DNA of 64,000 nt, from assembly GCA_021464415.1 (NCBI GenBank), contig CM038469.1, positions 19,425,901 through 19,489,900 on the forward strand, in the 5' to 3' direction. The notes below the pieces were generated by a model. It was given only the letters and a program-made list of their open reading frames with translations, had not been told where the DNA came from and made no database searches. A program made the position numbers and the translations under genes. Shown in pieces: positions 12,480-24,445 of this stretch. Position 1 is the first letter of the stretch; each line of letters begins with the position of its first letter. This DNA comes from Lonicera japonica. Lineage: Eukaryota; Streptophyta; Magnoliopsida; Dipsacales; Caprifoliaceae.

Positions 12480-14446
12480 GCCTAGTCTGCGGCATATTCG
12501 GGTATGGGGTAGTCCATCACATGTGCTGAAAGGTAATGCGAATAAGTTGGAATCAAGAATGAAAATGTGTTTTTTTTTGTTGCATATCCAAAAGGAACCA
12601 AACGTGGTTTATTTAATAATCCTCAAGAATATAATGTTATTATTATCAATGCCAGATTCTTAGAAGAGGATTATATCATAGACCATAAGCCCAGGAATAG
12701 TGTTGTTGTAGTAGAAATGAGAGGAGTGAAAAATAGGGCACAATTCGTCTATACCTTTAGTACAAGAGGAAATACCACAGTAAATGGATATCGACATTCC
12801 ATTACCTCGTCATAATGGGAGGATTGCCGATACTTGTGCACATCTTGAACAAATCACTAATACGTAGGTTCTTGAATCAGCACAACGTGTGGATAGTGAG
12901 TTAGTATATTCAATATTTGCACAATGTACACAAACACAAGTAGTGCCTCGTCATAGTGGGAGGGTTGTTCATCAACCTGGTCGTTTTATGTTCTTGAGAA
13001 AGTCTTATGACAAGGTCCCTGATGAATAAGAAATGAACCATTTTTAACTACAATGAAGTACTTCGAGATAAAGATATAGAAAATGGCAAAGGGTTATGAA
13101 ATCTGAAATAGAGTCCATGTACTCTAACAAAGTCTGGGATCTTGTAAAACCACTCGAAAGGATAAAATGTATCAGATGCAAGTGGGTATATAAGAGATAT
13201 AGAGGATTAGACGGGCTTAAATCAAGGCTTGTTGCTAAAAGGGTTCACTCAGAAAGAAGGGGATCGATTATGATGAAACTTTTTCGCCGGTAGCCATGCC
13301 AAAGTCTATTTGGATTCTCTTATCCATTGCAGCTCATCTTGATTATGAGATTTGGCAAGTGGATGTCAAGACATATTTTCTTAATGGAAGTCTTGATAAA
13401 AGCATCTATATGATGCAACCAGAAGGATTCATAGTAAAGGCCAAGAGCACATGTTGTGCAAGCTCAAGAAGCCCATCTATGGGCTTAAGCAAGTGTCTAG
13501 ATCTTAGAACATCTGTTTTGACCAAGTAATCAAATCTTTTGGTTTTAATAAATGTTCGAATGAGTCTTGTGTGTACAAAAGGCACAACGAAAGCGCTGTG
13601 GTATTCTAGGTATTGTATGTGGATAATATCTTACTTATTGAAAGCGATATGTGAATATTATCTTCAGTGAGGGTATGGTTATTAAGTCAACTCGATATGA
13701 AGAACTTGGGAAAAGTCAATCACATCCTTGGTATTAAGCTTATGCGAGATCGGAAAAATAGGATGTTGGGCTTATCGCAAGGTACTTATATCAATACAAT
13801 CCTTGCCAAATTTAGTATACAGAATTCCAAGAAAGGGTTTCCCCCTTTTTAGGCATGGAATCACTCTATCCAAGATCAGTGTCATAAGACACATGATGAG
13901 ATAGAGATAATGAAGGTAGTTCCTTATACTTTGGCAGTAAGAAGCCTCATGTATGCTATATTATGTACTAGACCAGACATCTACTTTACCGTTGATATGG
14001 TTAGCATATATCAGTCTAAGTCAGGAAAAGAACACTGAACTGCAGTGAAATATAAACTTAAGTACCTTAAAAGCACTCGAGATTTTACGTTGGTTTACTA
14101 GGCAAACAGTCGTACCTATTGGATACACAGATCAGAATTTTTAGTCAAATGTTAGGATTCTAGAAAGTTAACTTCAGGTTATGTGTTTACTCTAAGAGGT
14201 GGAGTCATTGGTTAGAGGAGTGTCAAGCAGTCATGCATTGTTGACTCCGCCATGAAAGATGAATATGTGGATGCTTTAGAAGCAGCTAAGGCAGCGGTTT
14301 GGCTCAGGAACTTTCATATGAATCTGGATGTGGCACCTTCAGTGTTATCAACTATTTCACTTTATTTTGATAATAGTGAAACGGTTGCGAACACAAAAGA
14401 ACCGAGGATTCATAAGAAGGGAAAACACATAGAGTATTCACGTTGA
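12480..14446 (+). pseudogene. Copia reverse transcriptase and RNase H remnant
   Basis: Pieces in shifting frames show RT motifs: NKVWDLVKP and CKWVYKRYRG (13096-13293), DVKTYFLNGSLDKSIYMMQP (13296-13450), and near 13613 LYVDNILL, in which the catalytic YVDD is YVDN. RNase H follows, with LTSGYVFTL near 14165 and frame 14252-14446, which reads DALEAAKAAVWLRNF and FDNSETVANTKEP. Stops and frameshifts separate the pieces. The segment 12567-12815 is the linker between integrase and RT. Confidence 0.85.
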
Positions 14447-14483
14447 GTAAATGAGAGTGAGATGCATAGTTGCATGGCTTTGA

Positions 14484-14498
14484 GTCTAAGTGGGAGAT
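14484..14498 (+). other. Polypurine tract of the copia element
   Basis: GTCTAAGTGGGAGAT ends exactly one base before the TGTTAG start of the 3' LTR. AGTGGGAGAT is the usual plus-strand priming tract of plant copia elements and fixes the LTR start. Confidence 0.8.
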
Positions 14499-14649
14499 TG
14501 TTAGAGTGATACACTAAAAGCCATAATTTTCTTATTGGTTAGGATATGTTATAAGCTTGGTTTTGCTATTTTAAGGAGAATCTTTATGGGCAATGGTTGC
14601 ATTATATTATTTATTTAAATATTGTGCATGTGTGTCTTTTATTCCATAT

Positions 14650-17236
14650 TGTGACGCCCCGAAATCCCGTTTAGAGGGTTATACCTCCGGGACCCGGTTA
14701 GCCACAGAGTCGTACGTGATGACGGGTGTGAAGTAGTGAAACTTAAAATTTTATACCACAAACATGTTCATGTAATAAAATAATTTTAAAAGAAATTATG
14801 GCATATGGAGTTTATTTATAAAGCAATACCAAAACCTGTTAGAATTTACATACAATCCATATTCAGTAGATACTCCACAGTTAAAGAAAATCATTCATAC
14901 AAAGCCTCAACTGAGGTCCCAATCTTAATTAACTTTATATCATCATCCTACAAAACAGTACAATACATAAATAACTATTGATTAAAGAAATGGCAAACAA
15001 ATCGTTTCCCAACGACTTTGGTAATCAGAGGCTATCAGAGCTATTAAACTCCATAAGCGTACCATCCCCGAGAATACCTGCAAAACCTGGTTTGGAAAAT
15101 GGGAGTGAGCCAAACGGGCTCAATGGAAACTATAAGAGCTGTATAAGAAAATAGATTAGAAACTACGCATGCCATGATATGCATTTTACTGAAAATAGTT
15201 TGTCTGCTACTTTTCTGTAATAAATTATCTCAAGGTAAAATACATTTCTTTTTGTATATACAAATGTAAATACATATACATATATAATACATTTAAGAAG
15301 CAGCCAATGCATGAAAAACCCTTTGTGTAATGTATGTATAATGTCCCCAACCCAAAGTATACGAAAAGCAATATGTATATATATACATCATCATACTATA
15401 TACGCCACAACACCTCGACTAGATCTATCGCATCAATCTCATATATCACACTCACGTCTAGGATTTTCACATCTACTGTGCACAGAGATAGCCGGCAACT
15501 CAGTTTCTTCTGCCCAAGGCAGGGACCACCTACCAGGTCCACCTAGACGCTACCTCACACAGCCACACAGGCAGACGCTACCTCACGCAGTCACAAAGGC
15601 GTACGCTACCTCACACAGCCACACAGATAGATGCTACCTCACGCAGTCACAAAGGCGTACGCTACAGGTAATAACCAATATCTATCTAGTACGAACGGTG
15701 TGGCCATCCGATAATCAATACCAAACAATAATAAACTCAGCAAATCAATGAAATCATAAGAACATACATAGTTCAATAAATGCAGATCTGTATATACATA
15801 CATTCCATATGTAATGGTATAACTCGTATATATATATCATAGTTAGGTATATATATGTACTTCATAGAACACGTAATGTTATTGTTGTTGTACTTGGAGT
15901 AGGCCTGCCAGGTCTGTCAACTATTGGCACAGTTAAAATATCATGGATTTGGGAGGCACTATAAGCTTTCAATCACTGTGGCACCAAGGCCAAATGTAAT
16001 ATAGTTTTCATAGTATATAAATTCTATATAGACCTCCCCTTAAGACCATAACACTTTGTTTATACATAAAGGCTCATAATCCTGCCCAGCATAGTTACGG
16101 ACTGGCCAAATAAGTAACAAAACTCATAATATATAAACCAACAGTCAAAGTACAACAACAATATCGCCAATAGAAGTAATCATGGCCGAAGCCTACTTTT
16201 GAAACCAAGTATAGCAATGTATGTATGCGTGTTATAGTACACAGTACCCTATCATATCCGTAAATAAGGGTTTTGTACAAATCTTACCAAAAACGGGATA
16301 GAAATTGGGGCTTATCATAAAATACATCATTTATAATCATATCAAGTATAAATCAAATTAAATATCAAGAAAAATTGATCCCAAAACCCCATTATGATGC
16401 ATTTATAGAAAAACCCTAGGTTTGGATTGATTTGGTGTAAATATGTTATAATAAGTTGAAAAGAAGTTTAATTAGTATTGTTTCCACCTTAGGAGGGTCA
16501 ATCCCTCGAAGAATCATAGCGGAATCGAGCCGAAGGGGCGCTGTTGTGGAAACCCCCAAAATTTCTTCAAAACCCTAGCTATGGTGGATTTGGATGGAGA
16601 AGGAGATGAAGATGATGATGGAGATGGAGATGGTGATGATTATGTTGATTTGGTGTGGAATAACAAGCCCTGAGTGATCTCTCATTATCCCTTAGGATAG
16701 CCCCGCAATCTCTCTCTAAGAGCTTTCAAGATGGTTGGTTCAAATGAGGAAGGAAGGAGGAGAAGAAATATATAAAAAACTTCGCCAACCCGATGTAGTC
16801 GACTACATCGTTATATTTTTGCCTCCTTCAGTTTTTTGTCAACAACTCGACTTCGCACCCACTTTTGGGGATCAAGGAGTTGGAATTGGGTCTCGGCCAA
16901 AACACAAAAGTTGTAGAGGGGATTAAGATGAAGATGTGGTCGAAAATGGGGACTCATTTGGAGTTCGTATGAAGAATATATGGACTTCCAAAGTCAGGTA
17001 AAAACCATTTATCGCGTAGGACCAAAACTCGCAATTTATGAGCAGATTTTGGTACGATCCACCCTGAATGACTTATGGTCATTCTAACATACTTAAATAC
17101 ACCAATATAAATAATTGAAAGCCTTCGAGTCATCCTGGCCCCTTCAGAACACCATTTCATCTCCTGTAGCTCAGATTTGACTAAATTTCAATTAAGGACT
17201 TCAGTACGCAGGGAAGTAAAGGAATAGGTTGTTACA
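14650..17236 (+). mobile_element. Solo LTR (2587 bp, probably Ty3/gypsy) inside the copia 3' LTR
   Basis: It begins TGTGACGCCCCGAAATCCCG and ends GGTTGTTACA, giving TG...CA ends with short inverted termini (TGTGAC/GTTACA). The five-base duplication CATAT is at 14645-14649 and 17237-17241. It has no retroviral coding region. It shares several blocks with the outer solo LTR 5433-19415, so the same broad family inserted twice at this locus, once before and once after the copia element. Family assignment as gypsy is inference. Short frames inside (15311-15751, 16735-16926) are chance. Confidence 0.85.
15547..15666. repeat. Tandem repeat of a 28-bp unit inside the solo LTR
   Basis: About four units of ACGCTACCTCAC-CAG-CACA alternate between two sub-types (ACACAGCCACACAG and ACGCAGTCACAAAG), so the true period is a 56-bp dimer. 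Confidence 0.88.
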
Positions 17237-19415
17237 CATATAGTAGATGATTTGGTGTGTAGAGTATAGTTTACACATAGAAGATCATATCATCGATTCT
17301 TGTGGAATATAAGTTTAATGGTTCACAGTCTTAGATGGAATTGGACACCCACCGGTAAGATTGTAGCACAAGTTTTAGTAGTTTATCTTGACTACAAGAA
17401 ACGGTATAGTTTTAACTTGTTGTGCTAGTACACTTTGTGTGTATTGAATAGGACTAGTTTGGGTTAATTGATTTTATACTAACTATATAAAACAATTTAA
17501 AATCTCATGGTTGTTATGATTACTTATGCTCTTAATCTTGTAATAATTAATAGACATATATATGTAGTGTTTGTTGTTTTGACTCATTAAGAGTGAGATT
17601 CATTTATGGATCAATAATCTTCGTGAATTGGATGACGACATTATATGTATGACGAATATTAATTATTAACGGAATCCATGTCCCGGTATAGGGATTGATG
17701 ATAGCCCCTTGAGAAGCTTATAAGTTTTAATCATGTCAAACCCTGCAGGTAGATTATGTTAATCCGACGTGTCAAATAAGTTAAGTGGTAGGCTCAAGGA
17801 TTAAGAAGTCATTTAAATATAATTGTCGGTAATTTAATTTAAATGACTATTATCTGTAATCTTAACGTGGGGAGAATAATAAGTATTTAATAATAAGGAG
17901 CTCGAAATATAATTTTGAGATAAGGACGGGAGTGCAATTATAATTCTTTGGTGGTGTGAATTATAATTTATGGAAGGAACTAATTCATAGTGGAATTAGG
18001 ATTCCAACTTTCCATACGAAGCCCAAACACTTATTTCTCCTTAAGGTCCCTATCGTAGCCTTATATACATGCCGACCTTGTCTTTTCTCATCATAATAAT
18101 AATTCTCACGAGTTAGGGTTCATTCTATTAAGAGAGGAGAAAAACTTGGTGATACCGTAGCCCACACTCGGTGCAAGATTTGATGGAAGAAGGAATACAA
18201 TAGAAGATCTTTAGGTTTTCAATACTGTAGTCGTAAATCAATCGTAACTTTTGATCTCACCGTTGGATCGGGCTGATTTTTGGATATGTCATTCGGAATG
18301 CAAAGTTACAATTATATCATGGAAAATCAGGATGATCATAAGTCATTTCGGTGGCGAAAACAATCAATTTTCGCAGCCCAACGAGAATTAAAAAATCTGA
18401 CAAAATCGCAATCTGATGCTTTCAAACCCTAGTCTCCTCATATGGATCCTCTACATGATCCACAAAGGTGAAATCCTTTTATTCTTATAGGATTTTAGCA
18501 AAAGTATTTTGTTCAATCTATATGTAATATCAAACAATCCTGTATTTATGTCTCCATCATGTATATCAACAATCATATAAGAAAAATACCCAATTTGTCT
18601 AGAAATAAAGATGCAACACATAATCTTTGAAATTGAGCTTAGGTACTAGTGTTCCCACCTTTTATAAGCCGAATATTGAAGGTTTGGAGCGCCGAATTAA
18701 GCCAAAAGCCAAGCTAGCTTGATATTCCCAATTTTTTTTAGCTCTAAGCCCTAAAAAGGTGGAATCAAAAGAAGACGAAGATGGAGATGTTGATCGCACA
18801 GTTATTGCAATCGCACAAAATCTCACCAAATATGAGCCCTCACCTCCCACTAGCTCCCTCTCAAGCATGGAACCAAATGGAGATGACATAGATGGAGGAA
18901 ATGAGTGTATAACAATGGAGATGGGTATAAAAACCCGTTGGACCTCTTCTGGTCGATCAGAGGCTGCTATGATCGATCAAAGGGCACAAATTTGAAGTTC
19001 CTCATTTTTTTTCATTAAGAAAATGCAATTTTCGCGGCCCGTCTTAACCCCCGAAACAACTTCTAGTCGACTCGGCCTTTAAACAAAAGTTATAGAAGGG
19101 AATGAGATGAATCCATGATAGAAAATGGGGACTCATTTGGACTTCGTATGAAGAAGCTGTGGCCTTCCAAAGTTGGCCAAAAACTCACTTCAGCAAAAGT
19201 TCAATATTTCGCCATTAGCTCCCAAATTCAACTGCAACTTCCCAAAATGCGTTCTAATCATGCATGCATATTTAATATCATTAAAATGACATATTACAAG
19301 TATTGGCTCAACCACAGAGGTCCCGGAACAAAAATCGACTCCTCAAATAGAGGTTTGGCCTTAAACAAGCTAAGGAGGAGGATTGGCTTGGAAATGAAAT
19401 ACGAGGTGTTTGAGT

Positions 19416-19593
19416 CAGTCTTAAAAAAATTCATTATTCTTTGATAAAATCATTCTTTGTGGACAAATAAATTCCACCACTCTTTAATTCAATTAATTTG
19501 GATAAATGGATTCCACAATTCTGGAATCAAGTCATTCTTTCAAAAAAAATTGTTATTCTTTGATAAAATCAATCATTCTTTGAAATCGATATT
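19416..19593. repeat. Right part of the local tandem repeat flanking the LTR nest
   Basis: TTATTCTTTGATAAAATCA occurs near 19434 and 19554. The block GTGGACAAATAAATTCCACC to GGAATCAAGTC repeats the segment seen left of the nest (5385-5432). Confidence 0.75.
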
Positions 19594-20689
19594 ATGATTC
19601 AACTTTCATTTTTGATAAAAGAAAAAAACCATTTAACCACAGCATGGTTAAAATCGCATCGCTTTTGGGAGATTCTGAACGAGAGGGTCTTCGGCCCTAT
19701 GATGTGTTGCTTTTGGGATGCCTTGGTTAAGGAAGCCAATTGTAAGAAGACTGAAATTGACTTCGAAATAATAATGAAGCATTTCGACACGGACCGAATG
19801 TTGTGGTCCTTTGGCAGTTTACAGTTGGACTTGACCGCAGAGTTTGTGACGGTCTTATTTCACCTCCCCACTGGAGGACAAAAAATTGTACCCGTTCCTC
19901 GATCAGAGGATAGAAAGGAACAGGCGGCCAACTTATTCAAAAATTGCAAGGAAACAAAAGGGCCTTCTCGTACCAATATAAGGAACTTGCCCGCATCCGA
20001 GCTAAACAAAGAAAAAAGGGCCGATCCAAAAAAGGTTGCATCAACTCTACTGATGTATTTATTCTCAGCATTCTTCTTCAGCAGAACGGGGATCAATCTT
20101 ACATGGGATCTGGTCAACATATGCATTTACATTGATAATGTTGACAAGTATGACTGGGCGAACTCGACTGTGGACTTCTTGTTCTCTGGCATCAAGAAGT
20201 ACAACAAGGATAAATCAAGCACACTCAACGGATGCACGTTGTTGGTGCAGTATTGGTTTTTGGATAACACAAAACATAGATTGCCACGGTCAGAGAATCG
20301 TCTAATCGGCAGGCCACATTTCGTGGCATGGAACATTAGAGACATGTTCAACATGAAGGCCTTGGAGTCAAACCCCAACCTCTTAGAGGTAACTTTTGCA
20401 TTTATATAAATACTATACTTTTATGCATTTAAGACAAAAAGAACCTATTTAATTGTACTTTGTGATTCAGGAACTTGTACGTGGCAGAGCTTGGCCAATG
20501 TCTGCCTTTAATTTGACGCACGAACAATTGGTAGGGGATAAGGAAAAGTAAGGGCAGCAGGGAAAGGAGGAGGAAACTGTTGGGGATAAGAATGATTCCG
20601 AATGTGAAGATAAGAGTGGTGAGGATGAATCCTTAGAGCTTTCAAAATGGGTAAGAATTTTGCATGAAATATAGGATGTTATACTACTA

Positions 20690-20945
20690 ATTACTGGACT
20701 ACTTCTCCCAGTATTGAAGATTACATGTTCCAGTAATCATAATTATTGGGATTGGTAATGGATTACTTCCCCCGGTAATCCTGATCACATGCCCTAGTAA
20801 TTCGGATTACTGCCTCCAGTAATCATGCTTTAATAAATTATTGCCCCCAGTAATCTAGATTTCTTTGGCCATAAATCAATTACTGCCCTAGTATTCCAAA
20901 TTACTGCCACCAGTAATCATATTACTGCCCCCAGCAATCCATTAT
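20690..20945. repeat. Palindrome array in intron 2 of the Ulp1-like gene
   Basis: Repeated ATTACTG and CAGTAAT half-sites at roughly 20-30-bp spacing fill this intron (20651-21004). They are degenerate copies of the ATTACTGG-CCAGTAAT palindrome seen in perfect form near 23.4-23.6 kb. Confidence 0.88.
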
Positions 20946-21904
20946 TATTGTTATACATAGGCTGGATATTATCATTACATGTCATGTTTTATCTATGATT
21001 ACAGGTCCCACAAAAAAAGGAAAACGAGAATATGGCAAAAAGGTGGTCCAAATTGTGGATACTGTTGTCGCCGAGTTGTCTCGACTTATCGACAATAACA
21101 TCAACGTGGACCTACAAAAGCCGGATCTAATGGGCTATCAAGAAACTGTCCATGCCCTCACCAAAAAAATGGTTGACGCTATAGCAGCGTCAGATAAAAG
21201 AATCAAGCTGCTAGAGTGCCAACATGAAAGGAGGCAGGCTGAATCGCGAGTCACAACACCTACAACTCCAAGAGACCAAAATGATCCAATACCACACACT
21301 CCAATTTGGGATGATAGGGTTGATGACACAGCGGACGTGGCCGAAGAAAGGGAGGAGGAGGTTGTCACAGAGAGGGTCGAAGACTGGGGAGGGTCTATAA
21401 ATGAAGAAACGGCATTGGCCCAGGCCGACGAAGTGGTTAAACAGATTTCTCAAGAGGTGGTCCCCGAACAAAGGGCCATTACGTTGCCGGCCCAACATTC
21501 AATCAAAAAAAACGTGGAAGCACACGACAGGGGTGCAACAAGGCAGAGGGAAAGCGAGTCGGCCACTTCAGCAATCAGTAGGCCACTTAAGAAAGCAAAG
21601 GCCCATGGGACCATACAACCATTGCTTATCAATGGGATCGACTGCACAAAGGAACCCTGGCAGACCCTCAACATGAAGATTCAGGAGCATTACCACAGTT
21701 TCTGGGAGTCGAACGAGTAAGTACATATTTTTGTCCATAAGTTGTAATTGTAAAACTAATTTAAAAAAGCCATACTAATTGATTTTAATTTGTTATCTTA
21801 ACAGAGAAATCTATTACCAGGATCTTGAGAACCCTTTCGGCCCTATTATAAAAAAAATATGATAAAAGACATAATTGAGGGGAGAGATTTGGATAAAGAT
21901 GTAA

Positions 21905-22165
21905 GAAGCAATTGAATAATTTGGATTACTGCCTGTTATCATTTTCGATTACCGTGTATATTTGGATTGCTTGGGCTAGTAATAAATATTACTGTACCCA
22001 GTAATCACGATTACTGGACACAATAATCATGATTACTGTGTCCAGTAATTACTGGGTCCAGTAATCATGATTACTGTGTCTAGTAATATTAATCACTGGT
22101 TCCAGTACTCAGTATTACTGGACCCAGTAGTATTGATTACTAGCCCAAGCAATCCATTACTATTG
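21905..22165. repeat. Palindrome array in intron 4 of the Ulp1-like gene
   Basis: At least ten ATTACTG/CAGTAAT half-sites lie in the intron 21901-22213, many paired as ATTACTGNNNCCAGTAAT. The introns without arrays are 82-109 bp long, so the arrays account for the extra length of introns 2 and 4. Confidence 0.88.
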
Positions 22166-23251
22166 CACTTGTAACTTCTCTAACAAGTTAAGTGCATGTG
22201 CAAAATGTTGCAGGTTTTGAAGCAGTACATTACCATGATGAAACAGGAGGTAGAACCAAAAAAAATGGACAGATTTGGTTTCATTGACTTGGAAGCTTCA
22301 GTAAGTAAATTCCCGATAAACCAAAAAATTACAGAGCACGAAGATTTACATTCCCGGATCTAATTCCTGTTAACTTTTCTTTTACAGTTTTACTGTATTG
22401 CACACCACGAAAAGCTTGCCACATCCGGCAAAGACTTCAGTGGGAACGAGTATGATGTTGTAAAGCTCCTCACGGAACCCCTATGGAAAATATTCACCCG
22501 CAACAGAATCTTGATTCCATTGCATCACTGGACGAGTAGGCATTTCACCCTTCTCCACATAAATAACGATCGGAAGACAATAACCCACATGAACTCCTCT
22601 CTACCCGTAAAGGGTAAAAGGTCCGAAGTGGAGCAAAAATGCAGAGATAGTGGTAAGGCAACAATCAAATATTAAATCTATATATACTGGCCAGATTATG
22701 TGATTTCAATATTAATACCTGACTCCATATATTTACCTTGGCCTTGTTAAAAAAAATAAAGGCAAACCACATTAAGCATTGAATGAATGACATCTGGCTT
22801 GGCGGCCAGTTCCAAACTTAAGCGAGCATTGATCCTGAGGTGTACCAAGAGCAGGTGGTTGATCAAGCTCAAAACAGCCCAAAAATTATACATAAAGAGC
22901 TGACCGCCAATGAAAAAAGAACGAGGTGGCTAATCATGAACAAAAATTTGAAATTTGAGTCATACACCTTTGTCGAAGATGTCAACTGCCCACAGCAAAT
23001 ATCAAGATCGTAAGTAGCTCGGATATTTATAACTTATTTGTTAGTCATTTTTTTGGTAAATGATATTGTGGCACAATAAACCAAAAATTGGTTTTGGTTT
23101 TCAGGTCAGATTGTGGTGGGTTCATGCTTCAATTCATGGAATGCTTGGTTAATGGGAAGAAGCCGTCCCAAAAAGGAGGGACATTTTTCAGGCAGAACAT
23201 ACTAGACAAATTCAGAACCCTTAGACCATCGGAGTGAATCATGTTGTTCTA

Positions 23252-24245
23252 AATGATTGTGGTCTATTGATTATGGTGTAAATGATTGTGGATATTATTT
23301 TAATCTTTTAACAATTCCCTCTTTTTGTAGTCTAGTTTTTTTCTGTTTCTGTGTGGATTACTTCCCTAGTAATGGATTACTGGATCCAGTAATCATGATT
23401 ACTGGGTCCAGTAATATTTGATTACTGGATCCAGCAATATTGGATAACTGGGTCCAGTAATATTTATTACCAGACCCAGTAATAATGATTACTGGATCCA
23501 GTAATCATTATTAATAGGTCCTGTAATAAATATTACTGGACCCAATAATAAGGATAATTGGACCCAATAATAATGAGTATTGGTGCCAGTAATTACGATT
23601 ACTGGATCCAGTAATTACGATTACTGGATCCAGTAATCATGATTACTGGTTTCTATTCATGATTACTGGTCAAGGAATACAAATTTTCACAACTAACTTG
23701 GAAGGATTACTGGCCAAGGTAATCCAATAAACATGTTTTCACTAGATGATTATGGCCTGTTGATTATGGTTTAAATGATTGTGGATAATTATTGTAATCT
23801 TCTAACAATTCCCTCTTTTTGTAGTCTAGATTTTTTTTATTTTTGTGTTTGTTTGTACACCAATTATTTCAGTTGGACCTCGAAGTCCATCCTCTGTAAT
23901 TTTCCTTTCATCAATGGAAAAGAATTTGTTTCTCTATATCTCATCTTGTACACCATTTATTTTCGCTTGTCTATGTTGTAAGAATGCTTGTGTTTGGGTC
24001 ATTGTGGCAAATTGATGGGGCCAGTAATTAAGCTTACTGGGGCAAGTAATCCTAATTACTGGTGCTAGTAATTCCGTCTCATCATTTCAAGTAGCCAGTA
24101 ATAAGGATTTCTGGAACAATAATCATGATTACTGGTTTCTGTTCATGATTACTGGGTGAAGGAATCCAATTTTTCACAAGCAACTTGGAAGTATTACTGG
24201 CCACTGTTATCTAGTAGACATGTTTTCACAAGATGGTTTGGTTGT
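23252..24245. repeat. Tandem duplication of a ~490-bp block with palindrome arrays
   Basis: The sequence following the Ulp1-like stop (GATTATGGT-TAAATGATTGTGGATA, CAATTCCCTCTTTTTGTAG) occurs near 23270-23335 and again near 23760-23825. Each copy is followed by ATTACTGG arrays, then by GATTACTGGTTTCT-TTCATGATTACTGG and a CAACTTGGAAG segment (23640-23740 and 24128-24240). The first copy holds four perfect palindromes ATTACTGGATCCAGTAAT at 23376, 23488, 23598 and 23620. The second copy is more degenerate. Confidence 0.85.
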
Positions 24246-24445
24246 GATTGAAATCAGGAAGACGTATTAAAATACTAATAATAATTTTCGTTAAAAATTT
24301 AAATAAAAAAAAGAACAATGTGTTAAGAAAAAAAAAAGGAACTACATTTAAAATAAATACAATATCAATTTTTATTTTTCTTCTTCTCTCTCTCCTCCGC
24401 CTCTACCATCTCACGATTCCTCTTCGACACTTCCTCAAGCATCGC

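Larger units (their letters stand above)
7576..18559 (+). mobile_element. Ty1/copia LTR retrotransposon, structurally complete but decayed
   Basis: Both LTRs are present. The 5' LTR is 7576-9043. The 3' LTR is 14499-18559 and contains a later insertion; without it and one TSD it is 1469 bp against 1468 bp. The LTRs begin TGTTAGAGTG and end CCATCA. The flanks TGTGT (7571-7575) and TGTAT (18560-18564) form a five-base target duplication with one mismatch. Internal order is gag, protease, integrase, RT, RNase H, which defines Ty1/copia. All domains are recognisable but broken by stops and frameshifts. It sits inside the solo LTR 5433-19415. Confidence 0.93.
14499..18559 (+). repeat. 3' LTR of the copia element, split by a solo LTR
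   Basis: LTR sequence runs 14499-14649 and resumes at 17242-18559. The interruption at 14650-17236 is flanked by CATAT on both sides. The 5' LTR reads straight through this point (TTCCATATAGTAG), so it serves as the empty site. Confidence 0.93.
5433..19415 (+). mobile_element. Solo LTR (about 3.0 kb, probably Ty3/gypsy), interrupted by a copia element
   Basis: It starts TGTGACGCCCCGAATCCCG, a typical plant LTR start, and resembles the second solo LTR at 14650-17236. Both have a GGGAGTGAGCCAAAC/AGTGAGCCAAACACGGGCTC segment, a TCTACTGTGCACAG segment, and near the 3' side a GAAAATGGGGACTCATTTGG block. Removing the copia insertion (7576-18559 plus one TSD) leaves about 2994 bp. Flanks are AAGTC (5428-5432) and CAGTC (19416-19420), one mismatch. 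The expected terminal CA is missing, so the right end could be 1-3 bases off. No internal retroviral genes remain. The gypsy assignment is inference from length and terminus. Confidence 0.65.
19594..23237 (+). pseudogene. Ulp1-like (C48) cysteine protease gene, eight exons, decayed
   Basis: Exons inferred from GT-AG sites: 19594-20388, 20471-20650, 21005-21716, 21805-21900, 22214-22300, 22388-22652, about 22762-23009 and 23105-23237. Exon 1 (265 codons) resembles the N-terminal region of transposon-associated plant Ulp1 proteins (FGSLQLDLTAEFVTVLFHLP). Exon 3 is hydrophilic and partly coiled. Exons 6-8 carry the peptidase: histidine in TSRHFTLLHIN, and QQISRSSDCGGFM with the oxyanion Gln and catalytic Cys. 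The catalytic Asp may be Asn (THMNSSLP). Defects are TAA in exon 2 (about 20549), a phase mismatch into exon 3, a probable one-base loss in the A-run near 21849-21856, and stops in exon 7. C48 enzymes cleave SUMO-type conjugates. In plants such genes often travel inside transposons, and this one is convergent with a CACTA transposase. The start codon is tentative. Confidence 0.78.

Noticed and set aside
19115..19444. 109-codon plus-strand reading frame
   Set aside because: It falls in the 3' part of the outer solo LTR, shares DNA with the second solo LTR, and runs across the LTR end.
21138..21674. Several minus-strand and alternate-frame frames of 74-95 codons
   Set aside because: They are shadows of exon 3 of the Ulp1-like gene, whose frame is long and bounded by splice sites.
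23345..23640. Regularly spaced palindromic repeats resembling a CRISPR array
   Set aside because: The repeats are palindromic 18-mers with spacers of only a few bases that are themselves degenerate repeat, and the context is plant transposon introns. There are no cas genes.
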